Shown here: positions 55,095 through 64,000 of the stretch, one piece after another
Layout of the letters: each line of letters begins with the position of its first letter
How positions within the stretch are numbered: the stretch's first letter is position 1
NCBI RefSeq assembly: GCF_003260995.1
Contig: NZ_CP030040.1
Coordinates: 186,001 to 250,000 of the forward strand
Source: Acetobacterium sp. KB-1
GTDB taxonomy: Bacteria; Bacillota; Clostridia; Eubacteriales; Eubacteriaceae
DNA length: 64,000 nucleotides
Direction: 5' to 3'
Translations under genes and position numbers: made by a program
Notes under the pieces: model-generated
What the model was told of the DNA's origin: nothing
What the model saw: only the letters and a program-made list of their open reading frames with translations
The model's database searches: none

Positions 55095-56864
55095 CTAAAC
55101 CGAATCGACAAAAACGTCCATTGATTCAATAGCTTCCTGAGTTGGAGTTACATACATGGTGTTTTGATGGGTAAAGATAACCATGCCCGGTTTGGCTTTA
55201 CTGGGTTTTTTGAGGTACCTAAACTCAAGGTAATCAACGGCGACATTGCTTGAACCTTTTGACTTGCTATACCATGCCGCCAAATTGCCAGCTTCCAGTA
55301 GTGTCTTTTCAGTGATGAAGCGTCCACCAGCCACAATCAGTACATGGGAACCAGGAGCATCTTTGACATGAAGCCAACAGTCTTCGTTTTTGCCCATTTT
55401 AGTGGATATGAAATCATTCTGGTAATTGTTTTTACCAACAAAAATATGGAAGCCTTCGGATGAAATATAATGCAAGGGTTTTGAAGGAACCTGTTTTTTC
55501 TTATCTTCTTTCGAAAGCGCCTTTTTGTTAAATTCAGAATGGAGAAATTCATGGCGGATCTCATCCAGTTCGGCTAACTCAGTGGACTGGTTTAAACTGT
55601 TGACCAAGCTCTCCAAATAATAGACTTTTTCTTCAGTTTCTAAAATATAACCAACGAGATGTTTTAGTGCAATTTTGCTTTTGTTGTACTTTTTATAGTA
55701 GTGTTGGGCGTTTTGAGCCGGGGTACGATTGACTTTTAACGGGATATCGAGGGTTTGACAGTCGGGATCGTAGTAGTTAATCAGAGTCGCAATTTCCTGA
55801 CCTTTTTGGATGGCATAAATATTGGCGGTGATTAAATCGCCGTAAAGTTTAAATTTTTCGCTTTTGTGGGAGGCCTCCACATCCTGTTGGAGGTTGGCCA
55901 GCTTTTTAATATTTTTTTTGACCAGAAGATCAAGCTGCTGACTAAGATTGGCCGCCCGAGTTTTGAAGCGTAGCGCTTTATCCCGTTTAAAGTAATAGGC
56001 TTCAAGCATTTTTGAAATAGACGGATATGTCTCACTGCGATGATCGGCCCGTAAATAGTGGAGGTCAACGGTCGAAAAATCGACCATTTTCCGCCCCAGA
56101 TAGAGAATCACAGGGACAGCGTGTTGTTCTATTTCGTTAACAACCTGAGCAAATCCTGCATATAAAAATTGCGTTTGCTTTTTGGTGAGATCGGATCCAT
56201 TAGAATGGGGGTCGACACCGCTGCGGAAGGCAATCTCTTTAGCGATGTTGGGACTGATACCGAGAAACGCCTGAATAAAAAATTTTTCTACTGACAAGTT
56301 GCGATGATTGGTTAAGAGTTCATAAAAATGTTTCTCGTCAATTCCAGTAAATCCATGGCGATTATTCTCCGGAGGATAAACGTAATCTCGTCCCGGCAGA
56401 ATTTGACGGTAACGACTGGAAGTCGAACCTACTTTTTTCATCGAATCGAGAATTTTCATGGATTCATCAACCAGGATAATATTGCTGTTTCGACCCATTA
56501 TTTCAACCAGTAATTTTCGGACAACCGTTTCATTGAAATCATTTTTGGATGAAATAGATAATTCCATGACGCGATCAGTTTCATGCTGGGTAATCGCAAC
56601 AATAGTACCATTGAGAATATATTTCCTCAATACCATGCAAAAACTTGGCGGCGCACTGGGGTTTTCTTTCATTTTTTCTGTCAAATAGGCGCGGGGATTG
56701 CCGGTGTTGGCAGAAAGTAAGAGATGGTGTTTTTGATTTCCATGGTTAACTAAAAGCCGGATTTCATCGAGCTCCGGTTGATAAATTTTTCGTATTCGAC
56801 CTCCAATTAAGAGGGGTTTAAATTCTTCGATTAAGTGATACAGGGTTACGCCATCATAAGCCAT
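55095..56864 (-). CDS. rqcH: Ribosome quality control protein RqcH (NFACT family)
   Basis: RqcH binds stalled 50S subunits with peptidyl-tRNA and adds alanine tails that mark proteins for decay. The 589-residue protein has the NFACT-N domain with LLLSANTGNPRAYLT, the conserved TDRV pair (Asp-Arg) near residue 97, and EIMGRNSNIILVD. A long coiled-coil middle region follows. The C-terminal NFACT-R domain starts near 455 (YISSEGFHIFVGKNNYQND, then DCWLHVKDAPGSHV). The only - strand gene of the window. Confidence 0.94.
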   Translation of the reverse strand: MAYDGVTLYHLIEEFKPLLIGGRIRKIYQPELDEIRLLVNHGNQKHHLLLSANTGNPRAYLTEKMKENPSAPPSFCMVLRKYILNGTIVAITQHETDRVMELSISSKNDFNETVVRKLLVEIMGRNSNIILVDESMKILDSMKKVGSTSSRYRQILPGRDYVYPPENNRHGFTGIDEKHFYELLTNHRNLSVEKFFIQAFLGISPNIAKEIAFRSGVDPHSNGSDLTKKQTQFLYAGFAQVVNEIEQHAVPVILYLGRKMVDFSTVDLHYLRADHRSETYPSISKMLEAYYFKRDKALRFKTRAANLSQQLDLLVKKNIKKLANLQQDVEASHKSEKFKLYGDLITANIYAIQKGQEIATLINYYDPDCQTLDIPLKVNRTPAQNAQHYYKKYNKSKIALKHLVGYILETEEKVYYLESLVNSLNQSTELAELDEIRHEFLHSEFNKKALSKEDKKKQVPSKPLHYISSEGFHIFVGKNNYQNDFISTKMGKNEDCWLHVKDAPGSHVLIVAGGRFITEKTLLEAGNLAAWYSKSKGSSNVAVDYLEFRYLKKPSKAKPGMVIFTHQNTMYVTPTQEAIESMDVFVDSV

Positions 56865-57200
56865 ATAAAAATGCTCCTTTCAAGTAGTCAGATCGTGATA
56901 GGATGATTTTATCATGTTATTCACCGATATAAAAGGGTTTTTAAAATCAAGAAATAAGAATTGATTAAGTAAAGTGTAACCAAAATCTATTTAGTGTTTA
57001 ATGAGTAGGGAATCGTTGACATTTTTATAAGGATTAGATATAGTGTATTGATTAAACAACTATGATAAAAATTGTGCCATAGTGTTTAATAATCTTTTGT
57101 TTAAATAATGCATAAATTACAAGAAAAGCAGTGGCCAGGATATGAGTTTGATTTTTAAATATGCTGAAATTTACTAGGTGTATGGAAATGGAGAAACATC
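56865..57200. other. Intergenic region between divergent rqcH and yicC
   Basis: About 335 AT-rich bases. The only strong signal is the promoter at 57016-57044 toward yicC. No clear -10/-35 pair was found for rqcH on the other strand, and no RNA gene or repeat was seen. Confidence 0.5.
57016..57044 (+). promoter_or_regulatory. Promoter upstream of yicC-gmk-rpoZ-priA
   Basis: Perfect TTGACA at 57016-57021 and TATAGT at 57039-57044, 17 bases apart. The leader before yicC would be about 150 bases. Confidence 0.75.
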
Positions 57201-57933
57201 ATGAAAAGTATGACAGGCTTCGGGCGAAAAGATTATCGTGATGAGGAATTTGATTGTTCAATAGAAATAAAAACAATTAATCATCGATTCAGAGATTTTT
57301 TTGTTAAAATTCCCAAAACCCTTAATCCAATCGAAGAAAAAATCCGAAATACAGTTTCGCAAAGTATTGCCAGAGGACGAATCGAGATATTTATAAAATA
57401 TTCGGAATTCGGGATCAAGAATCGTCGAATTGTCTTTAATCGTGATCTTGCTAAAAATTACATTTCAGTATTAAATGAAATTCGTCGACTTGATTCAATG
57501 ATAGGGGATGACCTGAGTTTATCCTTAATTTCTAAATTTCCAGATGTCATTATAATTGAAGAAGATATCGATGACTATGAGAGCATCTGGCTAAAAATTC
57601 AGCCGATTTTAATAAAGGCCCTTGAAGAAGTTGATGCCAGTCGTGAACGTGAAGGAAGTGCCTTAAAAGCTGATGTTGTCAGTCGCTGTGATGACCGACA
57701 AGTTAAACATCGACGAAGAATTAACCCGTCTGCAAAGCCATTTGGATCGGTTGGAAGGTATGGTCGAAGAAACTGAACCGGTTGGCAGAAAATTGGATTT
57801 TCTGATCCAGGAGGTAAACCGTGAGATCAATACCATTGGATCAAAAGCCAGCGATTTAGCGATTGCTAATAGTGTTGTTGATGTTAAAAGTGAGATCGAA
57901 AAAATTAGAGAACAAATACAAAATATTGAGTAG
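57201..57933 (+). pseudogene. yicC: YicC/YloC family protein with internal deletion and frameshift
   Basis: The first part (57201 to about 57690) reads as a normal YicC N-terminus: MKSMTGFGRKDY to REREGSALKADVVSR. The last part, in the +1 frame (about 57680-57933), reads as a normal C-terminus: VAVMTDKLNIDEELTRL, EPVGRKLDFLIQEVNRE and a final EKIREQIQNIE. Compared with E. coli YicC, about 43 residues of the helical middle are missing at the junction, and the deletion is not a multiple of three. The literal first frame ends at 57776 after a nonsense tail. YicC proteins are RNA-degradation factors; this copy is probably dead. Confidence 0.85.
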
Positions 57934-57950
57934 GGGTGTTAAATAAATCT

Positions 57951-58622
57951 ATGAGTGATTGTCCAGTAGTAAACCAGGAATTAAAAAAAGAACATTTAAC
58001 AGAATCTTTTTTCGAACGAGAAAAGGGTATTCTCATTGTAATATCAGGACCCTCCTGCGCCGGTAAGGGTAGTGTATGTAAAATTATTTGTCGAAAGAAC
58101 CCAGATCTCAGGCTGTCAATTTCTGAAACCACGAGACAGCCAAGAAACAGTGAGAAGCATGGGCGAGATTATTTTTATATTTCTAAGGCCGCTTTTGAAG
58201 AAAGAATTAAGCAAGGACAGTATCTGGAATACGCAACAGTTTATGAAAACTACTATGGAACACCTAAAGATTATGTGGAAGATCTATTGGAATCTGGATT
58301 TGATGTCATTCTGGAAATTGATATCCAAGGCGCAGCTAAGGTTCGAACCAACTATAAAGAAGGTATTTACATTTTTATTGTTCCGCCATCGATGCAGGAA
58401 TTGAAACGGCGAATTGAAGAGCGGGGAACGGAAAGTAAAGAACAAATGGATATGCGTTTAAATTGCGCCTATGAAGAAATGAAGAATGCCGATGATTACA
58501 GTTATATCGTCATCAACGATGATCTGGGCGATGCGGCACAACGGGTACAAAGTATCATAACGGCTGAAAAATGCCGAACTGAGAGACTAAAAAATAAAAT
58601 TGAAGATATACTTGGGAGGTAA
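57951..58622 (+). CDS. gmk: Guanylate kinase
   Basis: Phosphorylates GMP to GDP. The P-loop is GPSCAGKGS and the GMP-binding region is SISETTRQPRNSEKHGRDYFYI. Then come YYGTPKDYVEDLLESGFDVILEID and the lid R residues. About 25 residues precede the usual start region, making it longer than typical Gmk. The start is uncertain: ATG 57951 has only a weak site, and GTG 57936 is possible. The small gene remA, often between yicC and gmk in Firmicutes, is absent. Confidence 0.92.
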   Translation: MSDCPVVNQELKKEHLTESFFEREKGILIVISGPSCAGKGSVCKIICRKNPDLRLSISETTRQPRNSEKHGRDYFYISKAAFEERIKQGQYLEYATVYENYYGTPKDYVEDLLESGFDVILEIDIQGAAKVRTNYKEGIYIFIVPPSMQELKRRIEERGTESKEQMDMRLNCAYEEMKNADDYSYIVINDDLGDAAQRVQSIITAEKCRTERLKNKIEDILGR

Positions 58623-58624
58623 CA

Positions 58625-58888
58625 ATGCGATATCCTGCATTAAATGACTTAATTAAATTAGCGGACAATAAATATTCATTAGTATTGGCAACAGCTAAAC
58701 GGGCGAGAGAAATAGTAGAAGGTGATGAGCCATTGGTGAAAATAAAAATCGATAATCCGGTTACAATCGCAACCAATGAGATTTCGGAAGAAATGATCCA
58801 TTGTGTACATAAAGTTCATGAACCGGATGAGGATTTGAGTTCTTTAAAGGCCGCTGATAATCAGGACACAGCATTATTAGCAGAATAG
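58625..58888 (+). CDS. rpoZ: RNA polymerase omega subunit
   Basis: An 87-residue protein with the omega pattern MRYPALNDLIKLADNKYSLVLA followed by TAKRAREIVEG. It supports assembly of the RNA polymerase beta' subunit. GGGAGG precedes the start, and the gene lies two bases after gmk. Confidence 0.93.
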   Translation: MRYPALNDLIKLADNKYSLVLATAKRAREIVEGDEPLVKIKIDNPVTIATNEISEEMIHCVHKVHEPDEDLSSLKAADNQDTALLAE

Positions 58889-58900
58889 GATTAACTGACT

Positions 58901-61294
58901 GTGAAAATTGCCGAAGTTTTTTTAAACCAGACCAACAAACGTATCGATCATCCCTATGACTATCGTATTCCTCAACAGCTAGAATCAGTCATTGAAGCAG
59001 GAATACGTGTTGTTGTACAGTTCGGGATCGGAAATCGGCGGGTTGAAGGGTTTATTATATCAATTAAAGAAACAACTAATTTTACCGGTAGAATCAAAGA
59101 AATTACGGAAATTATTGATAGTCAACCAATTTTAAATAAAGAACAAATAGAATTGTGTCTTTGGATGAAGACCACCTATTGTTCTTTATTTTATGAAGCC
59201 CTTTCTTATTTTACGATGTCAATACAAGTTAAAGATGAGACCTATTATTACAAAAACCTGGGCAGTTTTGACCTGAATTTGAAAGAAAATTGGTTTTTGG
59301 AGCATTATTATCCAAAAGATCAAAAGACCCTTCGACAAAAAAAAGTAAAACCGGAAGACCGAGTTATTTTGGTTGAGTTGGTTGAGAGAAAAATACTCGC
59401 TGCAAAAAAAAGATGGAGAATTCTGAGTGATCCCACTGCCGCAGAAACTGTGGGAGAAATAAGCTATCACCTAACTGATCTTGGACGCGAAGCCATTGAC
59501 AGCAATAAAAGGATGGGCAAAAAGCAACTTGAACTACTAAAAAGTCTGCAAAATAATGATATGATGGCAGCAGATCTAAAAATGCTATCGGCACAATTTA
59601 AAAAAAGCCTAAACCCATTGATCTTAAAAAATTATGTGATTGAATATGAGGCTTCACCTCATCAAAACGCACACAATTCATCTCGATTTGAAAAGCAAAG
59701 ACGATCAGTTGTTTTAACAGCTCATGAGCAGCTTAATTACAAGCGGTACCTGGAACTGACGAAAGCGAAATCAGGTGTTTTTTTTCATGTGTTTGATGGG
59801 ACCAGCAAATATCGACTGTTTTTCAAAGCAATTGAAGACCAGCTAAAATCCGGGAAGTCGGCTGTCGTTATCTTTCCGGAAGTCAATATGACGTTTTCGC
59901 GAATGGAAATGTTTTACAAGTACTTTGGTGACCTAGTAGGGGTTTTTCATGGGCAGCTCACCCCAAAAGAACGCACAGATCTGTATCGGCGAGTACGCGA
60001 TGGGGAACTTAAAGTGGTCATTGGTGTGCGAACGGCCCTGTTCTTACCATACCAAAATCTGGGTCTGATCATTATTGATGATGACCACGACCCGTCACAT
60101 ATCAGTATCTCAACACCGCGGTTTCATATCGCCGATATTGCTAAAAAAGTGAGTGCGTTAATGGGTGCAACTTATCTTATCGCGGATGATACGCCACGGG
60201 TGGCGACTTGGTACCAAATCGAAAAAAATGAGATCGCCAAGATCCAAATTGGTGTCGAACAGAAGCTTCGACAGGCCATTGAAATTGTTGATATGCAAAA
60301 GGAAATGCACCAGGGAAACATGGGTATTTTAAGCCGAACCCTGGTTAAATATTTGACAACCAGCTTATTACATAAACGCATGGGTGTTTTATTTATTAAT
60401 AATAAGGGTTATGCCAACAGTGTTTTATGCCGTAACTGTGGCCATGTTGAGAAATGCCCCCAATGTGGCGTCGCTTTAAAATACTTCAATCAGGATCATT
60501 CATTGCATTGTCATTACTGCGGCTACAAAAAAGCGGTTCCAATAAAGTGTCCGAAATGTAACAGCGAAAAAATTAGACACATGGGTTTTGGGCTCGATCA
60601 GTTAGAAGAGTATCTTAGTAAAGTTTTACCAGACGCGCGAATTGGAATTGTCCAGGGGGCGATGAATCGTACTGAAATAAAAAAAATGAATCGGGCGATC
60701 AGCGACGGTGAGATCGATATATTAATTGGAACCCAGGTTATCATCAAACACTTTAATTTTACCAATGTTGGTGTTGCTGCCGCTGTTTTGATTGATCGCG
60801 ATCTTAATCAGGGGAACTATCAGGCGTCAGAAACAGTCTATCAGACATACAGTCGTTTTTTTGTAAAAGCCATGGATGGTACAACAAAGGGACTGATTCA
60901 AACCCATGAGCCTGAAAATGAAACAATTTATTCCATCAAGAATGAAAACTTCCAGGAGTTTTACCGGGGTGAAATACGCTATCGTCAACTGATGAAATAC
61001 CCGCCAATTGTTAACATGGTTAGTTTTAGTGTTTTTCAAAAGAATGAAAAAGAAGCGGAAAACGATGCGTTTTCGTTGTACGTTGCCATAAAAAATGAAT
61101 TAAAAATGTTTGGCGATGGGCATACAGTTTACAAGCCGGTGCGAGTCGGAGCAACTAAAGGTGGAAACATTACCTATCAAATTGTGCTCAAGACATTAAA
61201 GGCAGAGGTTTTTCAAAATTTAATGCCAAAAATCATTAAGCTTGGTATAATAGAAGCGTTAAAATCGAAGGTATCTGTTCATATAGATTTATAA
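58901..61294 (+). CDS. priA: Primosomal protein N' (PriA) with degenerate helicase motifs
   Basis: A 797-residue PriA by length, position, N-terminal DNA-binding domain (VFLNQTNKRIDHPYDYRIP) and zinc module. The eight zinc cysteines are intact: CRNCGHVEKCPQC near residue 511 and CHYCGYKKAVPIKCPKC after it. The ATPase motifs are not: Walker A (GVTGSGKT in normal PriA) reads DGTSKYRLF near 300, the DEEH box reads DDDHD near 394, GSATPS reads ADDTPR, and the GRAGR arginine-finger motif is missing. It may act as a non-helicase replication-restart scaffold, as proposed for mycobacterial PriA. GTG start. Confidence 0.9.
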   Translation: MKIAEVFLNQTNKRIDHPYDYRIPQQLESVIEAGIRVVVQFGIGNRRVEGFIISIKETTNFTGRIKEITEIIDSQPILNKEQIELCLWMKTTYCSLFYEALSYFTMSIQVKDETYYYKNLGSFDLNLKENWFLEHYYPKDQKTLRQKKVKPEDRVILVELVERKILAAKKRWRILSDPTAAETVGEISYHLTDLGREAIDSNKRMGKKQLELLKSLQNNDMMAADLKMLSAQFKKSLNPLILKNYVIEYEASPHQNAHNSSRFEKQRRSVVLTAHEQLNYKRYLELTKAKSGVFFHVFDGTSKYRLFFKAIEDQLKSGKSAVVIFPEVNMTFSRMEMFYKYFGDLVGVFHGQLTPKERTDLYRRVRDGELKVVIGVRTALFLPYQNLGLIIIDDDHDPSHISISTPRFHIADIAKKVSALMGATYLIADDTPRVATWYQIEKNEIAKIQIGVEQKLRQAIEIVDMQKEMHQGNMGILSRTLVKYLTTSLLHKRMGVLFINNKGYANSVLCRNCGHVEKCPQCGVALKYFNQDHSLHCHYCGYKKAVPIKCPKCNSEKIRHMGFGLDQLEEYLSKVLPDARIGIVQGAMNRTEIKKMNRAISDGEIDILIGTQVIIKHFNFTNVGVAAAVLIDRDLNQGNYQASETVYQTYSRFFVKAMDGTTKGLIQTHEPENETIYSIKNENFQEFYRGEIRYRQLMKYPPIVNMVSFSVFQKNEKEAENDAFSLYVAIKNELKMFGDGHTVYKPVRVGATKGGNITYQIVLKTLKAEVFQNLMPKIIKLGIIEALKSKVSVHIDL

Positions 61295-61320
61295 AAGACT
61301 CAATGAATCAGGAGGATAAA

Positions 61321-61761
61321 ATGGCAATTCGACAAATCAGAATTGATGAGGACCCAATTCTTAGAAAAAAGTCCCGGGTTATCGAAGCAATCGATGAAAA
61401 AATAAAAATATTAAATGACGATATGGTGGAAACCATGGGAGAAGCCGATGGGGTTGGTTTGGCTGCCCCCCAAGTCGGTATTTTAAAACGGCTGTTTGTT
61501 ATCGATGTAGGGGATGGACCCATGACCTTTATTAATCCGACTATCATTTCTACTGAAGGTGAAGAAGAAGATGAAGAAGCTTGCCTCAGTCTTCCGGGAC
61601 AGTCGGGGATAGTCAAACGACCACAATCATTAGTTGTTGAAGCAACCGATCTGGAAGGCACTGTTTTTCAACTTTTCTGTTCAGATCTGCTGGCAAGAGC
61701 AGTTTGCCACGAACTTGATCACCTCGATGGAATTTTATTTATTGATCGAGTTGAAAAATGA
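61321..61761 (+). CDS. def: Peptide deformylase
   Basis: Removes the formyl group from new proteins. The 146-residue protein has motif 1 GVGLAAPQVG, motif 2 EEACLSLPG (usually EGCLS; Ala replaces Gly) and motif 3 CHELDHLDG with the metal His residues near 129-133. ATG 61321 follows CAGGAGG; ATG 61303 precedes it. The stop overlaps the fmt start. Confidence 0.96.
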   Translation: MAIRQIRIDEDPILRKKSRVIEAIDEKIKILNDDMVETMGEADGVGLAAPQVGILKRLFVIDVGDGPMTFINPTIISTEGEEEDEEACLSLPGQSGIVKRPQSLVVEATDLEGTVFQLFCSDLLARAVCHELDHLDGILFIDRVEK

Positions 61762-62699
61762 AAAATATTAAGGTGATATTTATGGGAACAACCGATTTCG
61801 GTGTTCCTGCGCTGGAAAGTTTGATAGCCGCCAGATATGAGGTCGTCGCAGCAATTTGTCAGCCGGATCGACCCAACAAAAGAGGTAAAAAAATTGAAAT
61901 GCTTCCGTTAAAAACCAAAGCATTAGAGCTGGGAATCCCGGTTTTACAACCTGAAAACATTAAGGAACCTCAATTCATTGACCAATTAAAGCGTTTTGCC
62001 GCGGATATTTTTATCGTTGCGGCCTATGGACAGATCCTATCTAAAGAAATCTTAGCGATACCAGTCTATGGCGCCTTAAATATCCACGGCTCGTTATTGC
62101 CGGAATATCGGGGCGCCGCACCAATTCAATGGGCGATCATCGACGGAAGAGCAAAAACAGGTGTTACCATTATGCAAATGGCCGAAGGTATGGATACCGG
62201 AGATATGCTGGCAAAGGCGGAATGTCCAATTACGGAGACCACAACTTTTTTTAGCCTCTATCGTGATCTATCAGTTTTAGGCGCAGCTTTACTTATTGAA
62301 ACGGTAAAAAATCTGATTGAAGGATCGCTGACGCCGGAGCCCCAAAATGATGCCTTGGCCACCTATGCCCAGAAAATACTTAAAGATACCGGTCATATCA
62401 ATTGGACAAAAAGCAGTCGAGAGATACTATTTTTGATTAACGGTACGGATCCTGTGCCAGGGGCACATGCGGTTTATCGGGATCAAAAAATAAAATGCTT
62501 TCTTCCTGAGATTATCGCCTGGGAAGGGCTAGAAAAACCGGGAACCATTGTTATCGCCAGTGATCGCAGCGGACTAGCGGTGAAAACCCGGGATGGCGCT
62601 TTAAAGATTGGTTCCGTGCAAGCACCAGGTAAAAAGCGGATGGAAACCACTGTTTTTTTACGCGGGAAAAAAATGGAGACTGGAACAGTTTTAAACTAG
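61758..62699 (+). CDS. fmt: Methionyl-tRNA formyltransferase
   Basis: Adds the formyl group to initiator Met-tRNA. The 313-residue protein has the formyltransferase segment NIHGSLLPEYRGAAPIQWAI near residue 107, with the catalytic Asn and His. The C-terminal tRNA domain starts near 205. It overlaps def by 4 bases, so the enzymes that add and remove the formyl group are coupled. Confidence 0.97.
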   Translation: MKNIKVIFMGTTDFGVPALESLIAARYEVVAAICQPDRPNKRGKKIEMLPLKTKALELGIPVLQPENIKEPQFIDQLKRFAADIFIVAAYGQILSKEILAIPVYGALNIHGSLLPEYRGAAPIQWAIIDGRAKTGVTIMQMAEGMDTGDMLAKAECPITETTTFFSLYRDLSVLGAALLIETVKNLIEGSLTPEPQNDALATYAQKILKDTGHINWTKSSREILFLINGTDPVPGAHAVYRDQKIKCFLPEIIAWEGLEKPGTIVIASDRSGLAVKTRDGALKIGSVQAPGKKRMETTVFLRGKKMETGTVLN

Positions 62700-62757
62700 T
62701 CTAAGCAGTTCTTTAGGAAACGATGCTAAGATTTTAAAAAATAAAGGAGGATATGCA

Positions 62758-63459
62758 ATGTTTTTTTTAGAGTATTATTGGACGATGCTGATACTTGTTC
62801 CGGGAATCATTTTTGCGGCCTATGCTCAGCACCAGGTAAGCAGCGCTTACAAAACCTATAGCAGGGTGCCAACTAAAAATGGGATGACTGGGGCAGACGC
62901 AGCCCGTCTACTGTTAAACGCTAATGGATTAAATAGCATCAATATTGAAAACGTGGCAGGAAATTTAACCGATCACTACGACCCAAGGCATAAAATCATG
63001 CGCTTGTCTTCCGGAGTAGGACAACAGGCAAGCGTCGCAGCAGTCGGGATTGCCGCTCACGAAACGGGTCATGCAATTCAAGACAAGGAAGGCTATTGGC
63101 CGTTGCGGTTTAGAGGTTTTATTGTGCCCATCACTGGTTTTGCCTCAAATTTAGCCTGGCCACTTTTTTTTATCGGGCTTTTATTTGGACAAACCTCTGG
63201 TTGGGGAGTGACGTTTATGAATCTGGGAATCATTCTCTTTTCATTTAGTCTCTTTTTCACAATCGTTACCTTACCGGTGGAATTTAATGCCAGCAAGCGT
63301 GCCATTACTGCACTCGTTGACAATAATCTCTTGCAGCCGGGAGAAGAAGTTGGTGTTAAAAAGGTTTTAAGAGCAGCGGCGCTCACTTATGTTGCGGCTG
63401 CGCTAATGGCTTTGTTAACATTGATTCGGTTACTCGTATTAAGAGGTTCAAGAGATTGA
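62758..63459 (+). CDS. Membrane zinc metallopeptidase (YugP-like)
   Basis: A 233-residue membrane protein with the zinc motif HETGHAIQ near residue 101. Hydrophobic helices lie at the N-terminus, near 125-165 and at the C-terminus. It matches the YugP family commonly found between fmt and rsmB in clostridia. The substrate is unknown. AAAGGAGG precedes the start. Confidence 0.92.
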   Translation: MFFLEYYWTMLILVPGIIFAAYAQHQVSSAYKTYSRVPTKNGMTGADAARLLLNANGLNSINIENVAGNLTDHYDPRHKIMRLSSGVGQQASVAAVGIAAHETGHAIQDKEGYWPLRFRGFIVPITGFASNLAWPLFFIGLLFGQTSGWGVTFMNLGIILFSFSLFFTIVTLPVEFNASKRAITALVDNNLLQPGEEVGVKKVLRAAALTYVAAALMALLTLIRLLVLRGSRD

Positions 63460-64000
63460 AAAATATTCGAAAAATTGCCTTAGAAACACTACTGAAAATT
63501 GACTATGATGGAGCCTACTCCAATCTGGAAATCAAAAGAACCTTGCAATGCCTTGTCATTAAAGACGAAGACCGTCGCCTTTACTTAAATATTGTTTATG
63601 GCTGTCTTCAAAATCAGATTTATTTGGATTATCTAATCAAACAGCAAAGTAGTCGACCCGTAAATAAGTTGCACAAAGAGGTTAGTGAGATATTAAGAAT
63701 AGCCATCTATCAACTCTATTTTTTGGATAAGATTCCCAATTATGCGATTGTCAATGAATCAGTCAATTTGGCCGCAGAGCTTCAGCCGCAGGCTAAAGGA
63801 TTCATTAATGGTGTACTGCGAAACATTATGCGAAAAATTGAAAGTGATGGAAAAGAATTTAAATTTGAGAACTGGGGAAATGAAAAGGAAGCATTGTCAA
63901 TACGCTATTCGGTGCCACTGTGGATTGTCCATAAGTATTATGAAGTTTTTGGTGTGGAAAAAGCCGAGGCAATCATTCCCCTGTTAAATGAAAAACCGCC
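63456..64000 (+). CDS. rsmB: 16S rRNA (cytosine-C5)-methyltransferase RsmB, N-terminal part (3' end outside window)
   Basis: The frame from TTG 63456 is open to the window end and reads MKNIRKIALETLLKIDYDGAYSN. This is the NusB-like RNA-binding domain of RsmB, with EILRIAIYQLYFLDKIPNYAIVNESV near residue 78 and KGFINGVLRNIMRKI. The methyltransferase domain lies beyond the window. The TTG overlaps the stop codon of the peptidase gene; AGAGG lies about nine bases upstream. A short open frame at 63742 in another phase is a shadow. Confidence 0.9.
   Translation, partial: MKNIRKIALETLLKIDYDGAYSNLEIKRTLQCLVIKDEDRRLYLNIVYGCLQNQIYLDYLIKQQSSRPVNKLHKEVSEILRIAIYQLYFLDKIPNYAIVNESVNLAAELQPQAKGFINGVLRNIMRKIESDGKEFKFENWGNEKEALSIRYSVPLWIVHKYYEVFGVEKAEAIIPLLNEKP

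Noticed and set aside
55095-56864. rqcH as fibronectin-binding adhesin
   Set aside because: Older annotations use that name, but the NFACT-N, coiled-coil and NFACT-R order and the absence of a signal peptide fit a cytosolic ribosome quality control factor.
63742-63987. Short + strand open frame near the window end
   Set aside because: It overlaps the rsmB frame in another phase and has no family features; the frame from TTG 63456 matches RsmB.

Overview
The window looks like a chromosomal segment of an anaerobic, low-to-mid GC Firmicute of the class Clostridia, most likely the acetogen Acetobacterium or a close relative. The main clue is a complete rnfCDGEAB operon whose RnfB carries six ferredoxin-type cysteine motifs; the rest is typical clostridial housekeeping order. 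No IS element, prophage or CRISPR array was seen. Almost all genes are on the + strand; only rqcH is on the - strand.

Layout. 1-5.2 kb: end of mutL, miaA, a PLP enzyme (aluminium-resistance/methionine gamma-lyase type), a DUF896 protein and an M18 aminopeptidase. 5.5-10.7 kb: the Rnf ferredoxin:NAD+ oxidoreductase, ended by a strong terminator. 11.1-15.2 kb: an RluA-type pseudouridine synthase without a normal start codon, a class A PBP with a Pro/Thr/Glu tail, a cupin and endonuclease III. 15.3-20 kb: a five-gene branched-chain amino acid type ABC importer with an internal hairpin behind the binding-protein gene. 20-26.5 kb: tig, clpP, clpX, lon, engB. 26.6-31.4 kb: queG, gltX, secD, secF. 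31.5-38.9 kb: recJ, apt, rel, dtd, an MBL hydrolase and hemZ.

39.0-48.15 kb is the most interesting part: a promoter, a c-di-GMP-I (GEMM) riboswitch with an intrinsic terminator, then five genes for an apparent exopolysaccharide system. These are a UDP-HexNAc dehydrogenase, a membrane protein with three NodB-like domains (two degenerate), a PilZ domain fused in front of a hyaluronan-synthase-like GT2, a NodB-like protein lacking its His motif, and a GH18-like lipoprotein. c-di-GMP would therefore act on both the transcript and the synthase. The block sits between hemZ and aspS, where many Firmicutes carry hisS.

48.2-56.9 kb: aspS with its own near-consensus promoter, an RseC-family gene, tRNA-Pro(GGG), a membrane-fusion-like gene interrupted at a T10 tract, the yggS-sepF-yggT-ylmH division cluster, a second RluA-type synthase and rqcH. 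57-64 kb: the usual yicC-gmk-rpoZ-priA-def-fmt-protease-rsmB order, but yicC has lost an internal segment and the reading frame, and PriA has lost its helicase ATP-binding motifs while keeping its zinc-binding cysteines.

All product calls come from reading motifs and gene order by eye; no database search was possible.
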